This document shows, piece after piece, positions 1 through 10,297 of a DNA stretch of 64,000 nucleotides (position 1 is the stretch's first letter; every line of letters starts with the position of its first letter). A program made the translations under genes and the position numbers. This DNA comes from Callorhinus ursinus (Eukaryota > Chordata > Mammalia > Carnivora > Otariidae). Below the pieces are notes generated by a model. It was not told the origin of the DNA and did not search any database. It saw only the letters and a program-made list of their open reading frames with translations. The stretch spans positions 16,502,502 to 16,566,501 of the forward strand of contig NW_020312827.1 in assembly GCF_003265705.1 (NCBI RefSeq), read 5' to 3'.

Positions 1-1715
1 TACCTTAGGAAGTCATCTTTCAGGAATCTGAAATAAAATCCAAGGATGTTTGCCAGGATTCCTTCTTCTCAGTGGGCCCTACATTTCTTTTCTCCCTGTA
101 ACTGTGACTCAATCAAAATCTTTGCTTAGACTTTTAACTCATTACTTGTTGTTTCCTTGGGTTTTAGAAGAAAGCACTGGGGAATATCAGGTTCCTCACT
201 GTGTGTCTCTCACCATTCTAGTATCTTGTGCCCTTGAGTGTTGGCTCCTTCAACATGTGGTTGGATATATGGTTTCATGATTATGATTCTAATTATCAGA
301 GTCAGATGCAGATGTTTCAGAAAAATTGTTCATAACTGTGCAATTCATGTTAACAAACGTTAATACTTTTCACTCTTTTACATCACTGTGCTGTACTTAC
401 ATGGGAAAAGGAGAAGAAAGAAGGAAGTAGATAAAATATCTAATGCTTGAAAGATGTTTATTTGAAGGACATCTATTATATAGCAAGTATTTCAAACACA
501 TAAAAATACTTAAACCCAAGAACTAATCCACATAATACCAAAAAAATTTAGGATACTAGGAATTATAGATTTCCCTTTCATAAAGCTATTATACTGAGTA
601 TACGGAGTGATTTTTTTTTTTAAATGCTGAATGCTGTTTCAAAGGACAAAATATTATTGGATTATAGAGGAGAAAACAGACCTCTAGAGATTTAATTTAA
701 TTTAATTTAATTCTGAAGATTAAACCCATACACGGAGTAGAAAGCACCTAGCTGAGTAATTTCAAAGCACTGGCTACAAGTCATGCCTAAAGACTCTTTG
801 TTCCATTCTATTCTCATGGTTACACTGTCCCTCCTGATAGCCACCATGATCAGGGAATAAAGATAGCCTCAGAAATAAACACATTTTTAACCATTTCAAT
901 GATAAGAATAAAAAGAAAGAAAAAGCAAAAGGAAACTCATAACATTAGAATCCTGATAAATATTTCTTACATGGCAATGAGGTTCATTTGGCCTTTAGTC
1001 ATGCGATTCACAGGTTTATTATACTCATTGTTTAACTTAGGGTTCTAAATGAGGCCTTCAAAAGCTATTGCACATTAGAAAAACTGATGAGAATGTGGAA
1101 TAAATAGGCTCAAACTGTGACTTCACACCAGTATTACAAGAAAGTATGTTTGCCTTACTGAAGAGAAATCAGCCCAGTGCACAAAGCAGAGGAGAGCAAT
1201 CAGTCGAGTGCTAATCAAGACATTTTCTGGCAGGCTCCCATAGGTCATCTGTCAATGGTCACTGTCACATGCAAACATGTGTGTTTATCTGATTGCTTAG
1301 AAAGTGCTGGGACTTGGCATGCTGCCTCTTGCAGACCTCAGAAGAGTTAGCCTCACTGAAACCTCTGGGCAAGTTTTCAATTGCAGATTTCATTTTCTTT
1401 GCTAACACTGACATTTCCAAATATCTCTCACCAACCTGTGACTGAACACTAGCCATCATGACACACCCCAGAGATGCCTACCTAAGGAATGAATCATGTA
1501 GTATCTACATTCGGATTTTACAAAGTCCTCAGGGATCACTCTTGATATACATGGGAATTAATGTCATTATAAAACTAGTTCAGGACTTGATATCCAAAAT
1601 AATAAATCTTATTTCTTGATGAATATCAGCTTACAGAGCAATAAAGAATGTGCTTCTTTGGAAACAGAGGCCTTAATACTGCAGTTGTGTATCTGAAATA
1701 GCAACCTTGCCACAT
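1..1715. other. Unique AT-rich sequence, no gene seen
   Basis: No repeat family, coding pattern or RNA gene is recognisable on either strand. Open frames are under 80 codons and show no family motif. It includes a T10 run near 612-621 and a short ATTTA repeat (690-712). Inference: intergenic or intronic DNA. Confidence 0.6.
690..712. repeat. Short (TTTAA)n microsatellite
   Basis: About four consecutive units of 'tttaa' are seen in the sequence. It is a simple repeat with no TSD and no attached retroposon body. Confidence 0.7.
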
Positions 1716-1726
1716 TAGAATCAAAT

Positions 1727-1936
1727 GTAGTTTTAGTTTTATTGTTGTTGTCAATTTTAGAGAGAGAGATTGCACACGATGGGGAGGGGCAGACAGAGAG
1801 GGAGAGAGAAAATCTCAAGCAGACTCCCCACTGAGCATGGATCCTGACGTGGGACTCGATTTCAGGACCTTGAGATCACAACCTAAGCTGAAATCAAGAG
1901 TTGGAAGCTTAACCGAATGAGCCACCCAGGCACCCC
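1727..1936 (-). mobile_element. CAN SINE, older subfamily, minus strand
   Basis: The right edge reads 'gagccacccaggcacccc', the complement of a tRNA-derived SINE head. The body has the GA-rich region and the left end is T-rich (the A-tail). It is flanked by a perfect 11-bp TSD 'tagaatcaaat' at 1716-1726 and 1937-1947. The sense strand carries the 'ccaactcttgatttcagctc' variant, typical of older carnivore copies. Such elements were mobilised by LINE-1 and start from an internal pol III promoter; this copy is an inert relic as far as can be seen. Confidence 0.92.
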
Positions 1937-1947
1937 TAGAATCAAAT

Positions 1948-2290
1948 TATTACAGGCATCTAAGGAATTTGATTTTGTTTTTAACCATGAATTTGAAAAA
2001 CAAAGGTTTGTTTAGCATGACATACGTATGATGCCATATACCAAATTCTAGGATATGGCTTTCAACAAGAAAGATGTGGTTTCATGTATGGTAATTCAGA
2101 GTTTAGTGAAGTAGCATAAATATCAGTAGATTGGCTATCATAAGACCTAATCTTATTTTGGATATCGCACTAGTGAACAACACAACATGGATCATTGCTC
2201 TCACATTTATTAGGAGACAGTACTCTACATGGGGATAAGAGGTGGGCTTTATTTCTCACAAGAAAGACTGATGAAAATGGGTCTTATTTT
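1948..2290. other. Unique AT-rich sequence, nothing recognised
   Basis: No repeat, RNA or coding signature is visible between two SINEs. Confidence 0.5.
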
Positions 2291-2308
2291 AATTCTGTTT
2301 TCCTTCTT

Positions 2309-2503
2309 TTATTTTTTAAGATTTTATTTATTTATTTGAGAGGGAGAGGATGAGAGATAGAGAGCATGAGAGGGAAGAGGGTCAGAGGGAGAAGCAGACT
2401 CCCTGCTGAGCAGAGAGCCCGATGTGGGACTCGATCCCGGGACTCCAGGATCATGACCTGAGCTGAAGGCAGTCGCTTAACCAACTGAGCCACCCAGGCG
2501 CCC
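2309..2503 (-). mobile_element. CAN SINE, young-looking copy, minus strand
   Basis: This is a full-length SINE in reverse orientation: T-rich tail, 'ttttatttatttatttgag', GA-rich middle, 'gaggcagtcg'-like promoter region and 'cacccaggcgccc' end. The TSD is 18 bp and perfect: 'aattctgttttccttctt' at 2291-2308 and 2504-2521. It shares the 'ccgggactccaggatcatga' variant with the copies at 5553, 37265 and 48115, which marks one subfamily. The perfect TSD implies fairly recent insertion. Confidence 0.96.
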
Positions 2504-2523
2504 AATTCTGTTTTCCTTCTTAC

Positions 2524-2703
2524 TAGCTCTGTAATCTTGGGCATATTATCTTACCCCAATTTCATCATTGGGGACACAAGAATGATAATAATAGTATCTA
2601 TTTGGTAGGATTATTATGGGGATTGGATAGTCTTGTAGCTATGAAACACCTACACAGTGCCTGGCATATAGTATGTTTTTGGTAAATGTCAGCTATTATT
2701 TTA
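2524..2703 (+). mobile_element. MIR SINE relic, plus strand
   Basis: It follows the MIR layout: 'ctctgtaatcttgggca', then 'tcatcattggggacacaaga', 'gatagtcttgtagc' and the 3' 'cagtgcctggcatatagta' with 'tcagctattatt'. The adjacent SINE inserted immediately upstream of it. MIRs are ancient tRNA-derived SINEs shared by mammals; the identity is by recalled consensus. Confidence 0.85.
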
Positions 2704-3539
2704 TAACCAACACTGCTGTTACATTTTAGCACTTTAATTCAGCAAACATTTATTAAGACCTGACAATGTCATATTTAAAACAAAACATGCTTCTTCATTC
2801 CTTGGAATGCTCCCTATATGGGGTGAAGGGAAAAACTCTTAGCCCTCAAAATAATGCATTATATTGTGATAAAAACAAATAAAGATATATGCACTGTGAT
2901 GTATGTGCAAAGATATCCAAGAAACCAAGTTTACATGACAAACTAATAATTATATTATGAAAATGTAAATTTGAACGGGATAGATAAATCTCATTCTCAC
3001 AAATTGGATAATCTGTGAGAAATTAATTTTAAAATATATTCTAATTCACTCAAAAATATGCTTTCTTTCTTTTATATACACACACAAGCACACATGTACA
3101 TACCCGCACACAGTCATACTGTACATTGGATAACATACAGAATTTATATCTCAATGCCATCTCATTTTTTCCATGTTAGGCATTGTAGATTAAAGGGAAA
3201 CATATGGCTATAATTGATTAGCCTTGGGTTTGATTTCTGGCTCCTGTTATATAGCCTCTTTCCCCCCTAGTCCTAATTAATCTAGAGAATTGGCTATATG
3301 TTTACTTGTGCACTAAGTTTAAGTAATTGGGCAAAATACCCCTACAAATTCCTGTGCATTTACAAGACTGGATAGAATGAAGGTAATTTTCCAGGAGCAT
3401 TGTTCAACAGATCCAAATATCAGTATCTCCTGTACCATTGGAAAAATATGAAATCTGTCTGAACTTCTGTTCCCAAGCAGTAAAATAGGGGAAAAGCTAA
3501 TAATATCTTTATTGCTGCATTGTTTGGAGAACTTACTCA
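2704..3539. other. Unique AT-rich sequence with degenerate CA tract
   Basis: No gene or clear transposon is seen. A degenerate (CA)n stretch lies at about 3079-3113 ('tacacacacaagcacaca'). Confidence 0.5.
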
Positions 3540-3665
3540 ACAATATTCAGTAAATATTTACTGGGTGCCTAAGGGGCACTATTCTAGATACTAGGATGGG
3601 AGCAGTGAAGAGGACCCTCAAAACTCCTCCTACTTTGAACTGACATTCCAGAGATAATATATACA
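3540..3665 (+). mobile_element. L2 LINE 3' fragment, plus strand
   Basis: The order 'taaatatttactgggtgcct', 'cactattctagatactagga', 'gcagtgaagagga' and 'actgacattccagaga' follows the L2 3' end ('tactatgtgccaggcac', 'gaacaaaac', 'gagcttacattct'). It is strongly diverged, as expected for a relic this old. Confidence 0.65.
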
Positions 3666-4191
3666 AAGTGCAATCACAAACTATTCAGTATTTAATAATA
3701 TTAGTTTCAGTCAACTTTAGCATTATTGTCACTATTTCAAGATAAATCCTGATGTTATCTATAACAAGATTTTATCTCTATAAAAAATGTTGGGCAACTA
3801 CAGACTGAAATTACAAAATGTGTTTCTTGTGCAAAATATAGAAAGAACAAAAGTATATAGAAGAGAATAAAATTAGGAAAAAAGAAACAAAAACAAGATG
3901 AAATTATTTTAATTAATTGAATTTCAGTTGGCATACATCTCCTTCTGGTAAATACATGATTTCAGAAAAAAAATTATTTGCAAATTATTTTCTTTTGCAA
4001 CTTTTTTTTTTTCCCTGAAACAAGATTGGAGAATGTAGAAACATGAGTATAAGGAGGTACTGTGCTTAAAACCATTGCTAAAATGATTATTGGGCCCAAA
4101 TTTAGTGTACTGAAGGAAATAAAGAGCATAAATAAAGAGAACAAAAAGGCAAAAGGAAAGTAAGAGTTGTTTCTTTAAAAAGATAAACAAG
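3666..4191. other. A-rich unique sequence
   Basis: No repeat body or gene is recognised. A T10 tract sits at about 4003-4012, and the minus-strand frame across it is phenylalanine/lysine-rich noise. Confidence 0.45.
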
Positions 4192-4279
4192 AGGTGTCTG
4201 GGTGGCTCAGTTGGTTAAACATCCAACTCTTGGTTTTGGCTCAGGTCATGATCTCAGGATCATGAGATCAAACCCCACG
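4192..4279 (+). mobile_element. 3'-truncated CAN SINE, plus strand
   Basis: The SINE head 'ggtgtctgggtggctcag' and 'ggctcaggtcatgatctcag' are clear. The element stops after 'gatcaaaccccacgta', losing its CT-rich region and A-tail. LINE-1 3'UTR-like sequence follows directly. SINEs normally lose the 5' side, so loss of the 3' end points to a later deletion or recombination. Confidence 0.8.
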
Positions 4280-4400
4280 TACTAAGTTCATAGATAGACG
4301 GAACAGATTGACAGTTGCCAGAGGTAGTGGTGGTGGGTGGGAGAAATGGGTAAACTGTTTCTTGTTTTTAGTTTAAATAAATTAAATAAAAATATACTAA
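4280..4400 (+). mobile_element. LINE-1 3'UTR fragment, plus strand
   Basis: The text 'ctaagttcatagatagacgg', 'cagattgacagttgccagag' and a G-rich stretch match the recalled 3'UTR of older mammalian LINE-1s. It ends in 'taaataaattaaataaaaa', a tail-like stretch. Confidence 0.55.
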
Positions 4401-4667
4401 GTAAATATTGAAGATGCATTTGATAAAATAAAATATCAATCCTTATATTTTTTAAAAGTTAAATGTAGCAAGATATTTCCTAAGCTTGATATATTGATGA
4501 CATTTCTAAACTTAGAAGATTTGGAAGAAATCATAGAGGATATTTTATAAACAGTGTCCCGTTTTCAAAAAAGATCTCCCAAATTGAAGGGGAAAAATCC
4601 AAGAAAATATATTCAAAGTGAATACAATAAACAAGGGTTGATATCCAAGTTTAAATATGACCAATGT

Positions 4668-4779
4668 GGGGTCACCTCGCTGGCTTAGTTGGAAGAGTGT
4701 GGGACTCTTGATCTTGGAGTTGTGAATTGGAACCCCATGTTGGGTGTAGAGATTACTTAAATAAATAAACTTAAAAAAA
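4668..4779 (+). mobile_element. Short CAN SINE subfamily, plus strand
   Basis: A 112-bp element with head 'ggggtcacctcgctggctta', then 'actcttgatcttggagttgt', 'ttgggtgtagagattactta' and an A-tail. The 'gtagagattacttaaa' ending lacks the CT-rich block and marks the short subfamily. A probable 7-bp TSD 'atgacca' lies at 4657-4663 and 4779-4785. Confidence 0.8.
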
Positions 4780-5552
4780 TGACCACCGAAAAAGGACCAC
4801 AGCAAAAGGAGTAACAACAAGAAAAAATAAAGCGCTTTGGGGAAAAAAAAAAGAAAAAAGAAAACACTTTGGATCATCATCTATCCTAATTTCATATGGA
4901 TTAAAGAAATGAATATGACTTAATTAAATCATATGAAACTGGAAGAAAATATGCAATTTTTCCCAAATCTCTATACTGTAGACTCTAGAGAAAAATGATT
5001 AATAAACATATAAAATATAATTTTAAAAATCATAGATTTTATTTCAAAAGATCATATTTCATTTCATAATGATCAAGATTGTCTACATGCCAAAAATAAA
5101 TACAAAAAGAATAAAATCAGAAAAAATGTATTTGCAGCACAGGTAGCTGAAGGTTAATACCTTTAATGCAGAAAAACTAAGAAATAGCAATAAAAAAACA
5201 CTGAAGATATAAGAAAATGACATGCAATTTACCAAAAAGAAAAATAATAGAAATATAACAGATGAAAATGGTTCAAATATTGTAACATTCAAATGATTGT
5301 GAACTGAGTTACCCAAATTCAACAAACACTCACCCTTGCCAGAGCTGCAAAGTTTAAAAAATGATGGTACAAGTGAAAGAATAGCTTTTAAAAGTTCATA
5401 TATCAAAAACTTAAACTGTTCTTACATTTTGACCAGGAATTGCATTTCTGGGACCCAATCTTATGAAAATAAATGCAATGGAGAAAAACATTTTTTCAAG
5501 ATGTCCATTTCAACCTTATTCTTCTTATTTATTTATTTATTTTTATTTTATT

Positions 5553-5753
5553 TATTTTTTTTAAAGATTTTTTTTATTTATTTTTTTGAGAGAGAGGGAA
5601 TGAGAGATAGAGAGTACGAGAGGGAAGAGGGTCAGAGGGAGAAGCAGACTCCCCGCTGAGCAGGGAGCCCGATGCAGGACTCGATCCCGGGACTCCAGGA
5701 TCATGACCTGAGCCGAAGGCAGTCGCTTAACCAACTGAGCCACCCAGGCGCCC
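5553..5753 (-). mobile_element. CAN SINE inserted in the tail of another SINE, minus strand
   Basis: Full length and reversed: 'aaagatttt' tail region, GA-rich body, 'ccgggactccaggatcatga' and 'cacccaggcgccc' end. TTTA-repeat sequence lies on both sides (about 5526-5552 and from 5754). This indicates insertion into the A-tail of the SINE at 5754-5942. It belongs to the same subfamily as the 2309 and 37265 copies. Confidence 0.9.
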
Positions 5754-5942
5754 TATTTATTTATTTTTAAAGATTTTATTTATTTATTTGACAGAGAGCA
5801 CAAGCAGGTGGAGTGGCAGACAGAGAGAGAGGGAGAGGAAGAAGCAGGCTTCCCGCTGAGCATGGAGCCAGATCCCAGGGTCCTGGGATCATGACCTAAG
5901 CCAAAGGCAGATACCTAACCGAAATAGCCACCCAGGCATCCC
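5754..5942 (-). mobile_element. CAN SINE carrying a nested SINE in its tail, minus strand
   Basis: A T-rich tail is followed by 'gacagagagcacaagcaggt', 'gaagcaggcttcccgctgag', 'ccagggtcctgggatcatga' and 'gccacccaggcatccc'. It is more diverged than the SINE sitting in its tail, as expected for the older host. The outer TSD was not resolved. Confidence 0.9.
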
Positions 5943-6110
5943 TCAATTTTATTTTTTAAAGCAAAACCTCAGACACCACACATTTCAAGGTCCATTCAAC
6001 AAACAGAATATTATAATACTGTTTTAGAAATTTCATTACAAATGTGTATATGCTATAATGATAAAAGAGTGAACATGAAAGTTATGTATGAAATATCACA
6101 GACATTACAA

Positions 6111-7079
6111 GAAAAATTGTCTGATATAAAAAATAATAGTCCTGAGGGAAAATACTCTGAAGTGTAAATAGCATTGAAGTCTTTGAGTTGCCTGAATTGT
6201 GGGTGAGTTTTTTTAATTTCCTTATTTTCAAATTTCCAATGATTTTTTAAGTCACAATTAACATTTAAAAGATTAGTAAATACAGCAGTCAAGAAGTTAT
6301 CCTCTAAAAACATGATAGACAATTATGTGGTATGTATAATGATGTGATATGTATGTGGGGTGTGTGTGTATGTGTGTGTGTGTATGTGTGTGTGTTCAAG
6401 GAAATAATCATAAAGCATTAGTTTTATGCCAGATTCTATACTCGACCCTGGAGATTCTGTTTACCTAGATGGCAGTATGTATCCAAGCGCCCTTACGCTA
6501 ATTATGCCGGTGCATTCTGAATTCACTTTAAAATTTTGTTAACTCTGTCAGTTTTCACATTTGTGTATTTTTCTGTTTCTCCTTAGTTACATGGGGCAGT
6601 GGCTGTATGGCAGATTTGCTTCACAACTAAAAGTTTGCATAAAAAAAACAATTTCTATTCAACTTGTTTAAACCTACCAGGAGGTCTATACATACATATT
6701 CTGTGCATAAAGATGATGATATGCACTTAGAAATAACTTGATGATGACATTTACAGAAACTTAAAGCTCCAAAGCCATTCAAGTAAAAGCGTTCCGTCCA
6801 TGCACAGGGGAAGGGACATGGTGGGAAGCTTTTTATGAGGTTAGTGCTACCTGTAGCAGTACGAAAGAATGTTCAGATCATTTCCCTAAAGAAACTTGAT
6901 AAATGCAAAACAGTGCTATTATCAAGATTTTCTTTCTTTCTTTTTTCTTTCTAAACAACTCACAGTTCGTACTGGTTCTCAAAATTAACTAGCTTAATTG
7001 TAGAATAAGTTATGTCTATGTAATTTACTGATTCATGTTAATGATGTCATTTAGAAAATTATAAAAAAAAGTAACAGTA
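6111..7079. other. Unique AT-rich sequence
   Basis: No gene or transposon body is recognised apart from the (GT)n repeat listed separately. A TTTC-rich patch lies at about 6930-6952. Confidence 0.5.
6345..6396. repeat. (GT)n / (GTAT)n microsatellite
   Basis: About 50 bp of interrupted GT repeat with AT steps ('gtgtgtgtgtatgtgtgtgt'). It is a simple repeat, with no function implied. Confidence 0.9.
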
Positions 7080-7225
7080 GCAGTAATAGGAACAATGATT
7101 GAGAAAGTGCTGTTAGATTTCTAACCTTCAAATAGCACCCATGAGAAATAGAGGCTAATAGAAGAAAGGTAGCTTGCCTGATGCCATATAGCAATGACAG
7201 ACTAGGCCACATACTCAAATCCAGG
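7080..7225 (-). mobile_element. Probable MIR relic, minus strand
   Basis: The reverse-strand MIR landmarks 'gaggctaatagaagaaaggt', 'agcttgcctgatgccatata' and 'gactaggccacatactcaaa' appear in order (usual forms: 'gaggctcagagaggttaag', 'cttgcccaaggtcacacagc', 'gagccgggattcgaaccca'). It is highly diverged. Confidence 0.5.
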
Positions 7226-8093
7226 GCATCCACTTGGAAGACCTATGCTTATGATGTTCATTCTGTAATGTCTAAATTAACCCTAGCTTAGTCATGTAGG
7301 TCATATTAATAAGCAAAATATTGGATTGTTGACATGTTACCCTCTGGAGAATCAACCTGTAGCATATGACTGAATATTTATTATTTCTTAAAAATAGTTT
7401 ATGGCTTCTCAAAATATGCTCAGCTGCCTTTGCAAAAAAAGAATCAGAATCATGAAGGGATTAGTATTTCTTCGAGCCCTTCTCTCCACTAACCCAAGCA
7501 TAGCTATGAAAAAATGCAAGTATAAAAAATGATGAGAAGAGAATTCTTTTGGCATATCATTCCCTTTAATTAGTCTGCCACCAAATATGAATGCTAGTTC
7601 TCCAGGCCTGAGTAGCAGTTAACCCACAGAAACACAAAGTACTAATGCAAGATTTTGACCTTGCTCATATTGCTCAAATTCTAATAGGTGATGACAATGT
7701 GCTGAATCCTTTGATGACATAGATTGTTTACTTACAGTCCCTCCACCAACGGCTTAACAACGCTGTACAGAGTTGCATAAAGTGGTTTGCAGCCCTGTTG
7801 TCAAAAAAATAAAATACACTGTCCACCGTGTCCTGGAAAACTGTTAACACGTTGTTAGTAGTTTCCAAGCAAGGACATTGTTAAACATATTTCATATTAA
7901 TGTAGTCTAGCTCAGTGGCAATTTTCTTCTACTAAAGAAATATGAGGTTCCTGAAAGGTTTAAGCAAATAATACAGAGTGCACTTGAAACATTCACAAGT
8001 CATGCATTGAACTTTCTCTTCTTGTATCTTATTAACCCAATAATACATTCTGTACCTAATTACAGAGTATTTTTTATGTTGACTTCCAGGGGT

Positions 8094-8135
<42 letters not shown>

Positions 8136-8999
8136 GAAGTATTATTAAGAAACCCATACTGTACCATAATGTAGAGAGATATAGCTATTTTATATACATT
8201 TGGCTGGAAGGATTTAAGTGAAGTTAAAATGCAGAATGTGATTACATGTTCATTCTACAGTGAGTTGTTAATCAGAAGAGGTTAATAAGATTCAATTAAG
8301 GATTAGATGTTTATGAGAAATTTAAGTGTGTTCTTAGGAAAAAATATGAGTTTCTCTGTAACAGTAGTATAGAGATAAATAGTTATCAGGCCTCAGGCAC
8401 CATGTAAACCATAGTTTACACCATGGAGTAAACTAACCAGCTACCAGACATAAGAAGAAATTTCCTTGGCAATGCTATATCTCTCAATTAGGTGCATCAT
8501 GGTGAGTTTATGGCTTTCTCCTAAAATATCCATGATTAGACCCAGTAGGAAGCAGGATGCCTGACTGGATGGACCATTGGCCAGTTCTGGTGTGTAAATT
8601 CCTGTTTGGCATTTACAGAACTCTTCAAATTCTTAAAGCCAACAAGATTTCCTCTAGGCCCTGGAAACTAAATCATCTCTCTGACCAAAAGAGATAGATC
8701 TATGCTGTTGAAAAGGAATGCATATGTTGGAGCAAAAGAGAGAAAAATCTAAATGAACTAGAGAGGGTGTTCTCACTTTATCTATCAGTGATTTTAACCC
8801 ACTACATTCTTTTTCTCCCCCTGACAGTTGGTTTGTACTGTTGCTAGTTTGTTTCATATCACATTTATTTGAAGGGTGATTTTGTTTGGGGTCATATATA
8901 TAACATTGAGTATTTAGCTTAACTTCTGAAACTTCAGAGAGAATATATCCCTTCCAATATGACTATTCAATGAGCCACGACACTGATTTACTGTCTAAT
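7226..8999. other. Unique AT-rich sequence
   Basis: Nothing recognisable except the GATA microsatellite. The part at about 7730-7880 is less AT-rich and non-repetitive to the eye; no coding pattern is seen. Confidence 0.5.
8093..8135. repeat. (GATA)n microsatellite, about 10 units
   Basis: About ten uninterrupted 'gata' units are visible, likely length-variable between individuals. Confidence 0.95.
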
Positions 9000-9128
9000 A
9001 AATGGGTATATTTATTAGGGAATGGGTAATATTTGTTAGGGAAATGAGACAATGGGTAATATTTGTTAGGGTAATATTTGTTAAGGAGAATAGGTAATAT
9101 TTTTTAGGGAAATGAGACAATGAGGGAA
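9000..9128. repeat. Imperfect minisatellite
   Basis: The motif 'gggtaatatttgttaggg' recurs three to four times, twice followed by 'aaatgagacaatg'. Units differ by small indels, indicating a local expansion with a composite unit. The SINE at 9137 inserted at its right edge. Confidence 0.75.
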
Positions 9129-9136
9129 TACTAAAT

Positions 9137-9332
9137 TTTTTTTTTAAGATTTTATTTATTTAGTTGACACACAGAGAAAGAGCACAAGTAGGCAGAGCAA
9201 CAGGCAGAGGGAGACGGAGAAGCAGGCTCCCTGCTGAGCAGGGAGCCCGACCTGGGGCTCAATCCCAGGACCCTGGAATCATGACCTGAGCCAAAGGTCA
9301 TCACCCAACCGACTGAGCCACCCAGGCACCCC
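9137..9332 (-). mobile_element. CAN SINE, minus strand
   Basis: T-run tail, 'gattttatttatttagttga', GA-rich body, 'caggaccctggaatcatgac' and 'gccacccaggcacccc'. The 15-bp TSD at 9122-9136 and 9333-9347 ('gagggaatactaaat') has one mismatch. One side of the TSD lies in the neighbouring minisatellite. Confidence 0.93.
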
Positions 9333-9347
9333 GAGGGAAAACTAAAT

Positions 9348-9929
9348 GTTGACATTAAAATGTTCATATTAAAATCTAGTATTCTCCATCAAGCAGCCAT
9401 GCTTTTCTGATGATTAAGATTGAAAATTAGAAGTAAAAACTTGTATCCTGATTCAGCACAGATCCATTAACTATTGTATAATTGATAAAACCTCAAGAAA
9501 ATTGTTAGAAGGAAAGAGAGCACAATAGCAATGACAGGGTACATGTGAAAATTGGGTATTTTAGAAGACAGTAAATATTTTTAAAACATGATTTTTCTAT
9601 GAAAAATGGACAAAATCTAAGTGTTTGAAGGATCAGAATAGTGACCACCACTACACTCCTCATCTGGAGTTTGAATACCCTGGTGACATCATTCATCTAA
9701 CGTGCACTCTGACATACTCTGATCTGTCTTCTAGAATTGTTTTGTCTTATTGAGCAATACTTTTCTATAAGAAATTATTTACATGCACAAATATCCCATT
9801 TCTTGTTGAGATATCTTTATTATGATAACATTTATATTTATATTAAGGAAAACTTTATTTTCCATGGCTCCCAGGCATGTATTTCTGCTCCTCAGGCCAT
9901 TGAACCACCTCTAATCCCTCTATCATGTA
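9348..9929. other. Unique AT-rich sequence
   Basis: No repeat or gene is recognised. One 84-codon open frame runs into the following repeat and has no family signature. Confidence 0.5.
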
Positions 9930-9989
9930 CATCCACGTATTTTGACTGTTCATTATGTGTCAAACATTGTTCTAGTTGGTGGGATTTAT
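9930..9989 (+). mobile_element. Possible short L2-like fragment
   Basis: 'ttcattatgtgtcaaacatt' followed by 'gttctagttggtgggattta' resembles the L2 phrase 'ctatgtgccaggcactgttct'. It is only about 60 bp and then runs into the purine repeat, so the assignment is weak. Confidence 0.4.
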
Positions 9990-10131
9990 AAAAAAAAAAT
10001 TGAAGAAAAGAAAGAAATAAAGAAAGAAAGAAAGAGAAAAAGAAGAAAGAAAGAAAGAAGGAAAGAAAGAAAGAGAGAAAGAAGAAAGAAAGAAAGAAGG
10101 AAAGAAAGAAAGAAAGAAAGAAAGAAAGAAA

Positions 10132-10183
<52 letters not shown>

Positions 10184-10297
10184 GAAAGAGGGAGGAAGGG
10201 AAGGGAAGGAAGGGAAGGAAGGGAGAGAGGGAAGTGGGGAGGAAAGAAGGAAGGGAGGAAGGAAGGGGAGAAAGAGAGAAAGAGAAAGAAAGAAAAG
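9990..10297 (+). repeat. (GAAA)n/(GGAA)n polypurine tract
   Basis: An A10 run is followed by GAAA units and then GGAA/GGGA units. From 10019 to 10234 there are 216 consecutive purines, broken only by a T at 10235 and then purines to 10297. Frames of over 100 codons across it on both strands are artefacts of the repeat. Such mirror-like tracts can form triplex DNA. Confidence 0.97.

Larger units (their letters stand above)
4401..6110 (+). mobile_element. Decayed LINE-1 ORF2/3' region, interrupted by three SINEs
   Basis: Segments recall the C-terminal part of LINE-1 ORF2 in sense: 'ggaagaaaatatgcaa', then 'ctaagaaatagcaata', 'tttaccaaaaagaaaaat', and 'ttttgaccaggaattgcatt' (usual form 'tgacccagcaattcc'), continuing after the SINE pair as 'aaagcaaaacctcag'. 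All frames carry stops, so there is no ORF2 function. SINEs at 4668-4779, 5553-5753 and 5754-5942 inserted later. Exact ends are uncertain. Confidence 0.5.

Noticed and set aside
9010..9110. Several TTAGGG hexamers, possible interstitial telomere repeat
   Set aside because: The hexamers are spaced within a longer minisatellite unit and never tandem, so telomere origin is not supported.
9000..9128. Regularly spaced repeats that might suggest a CRISPR array
   Set aside because: The genome is mammalian, units are irregular and spacers are repeated; it is a minisatellite.
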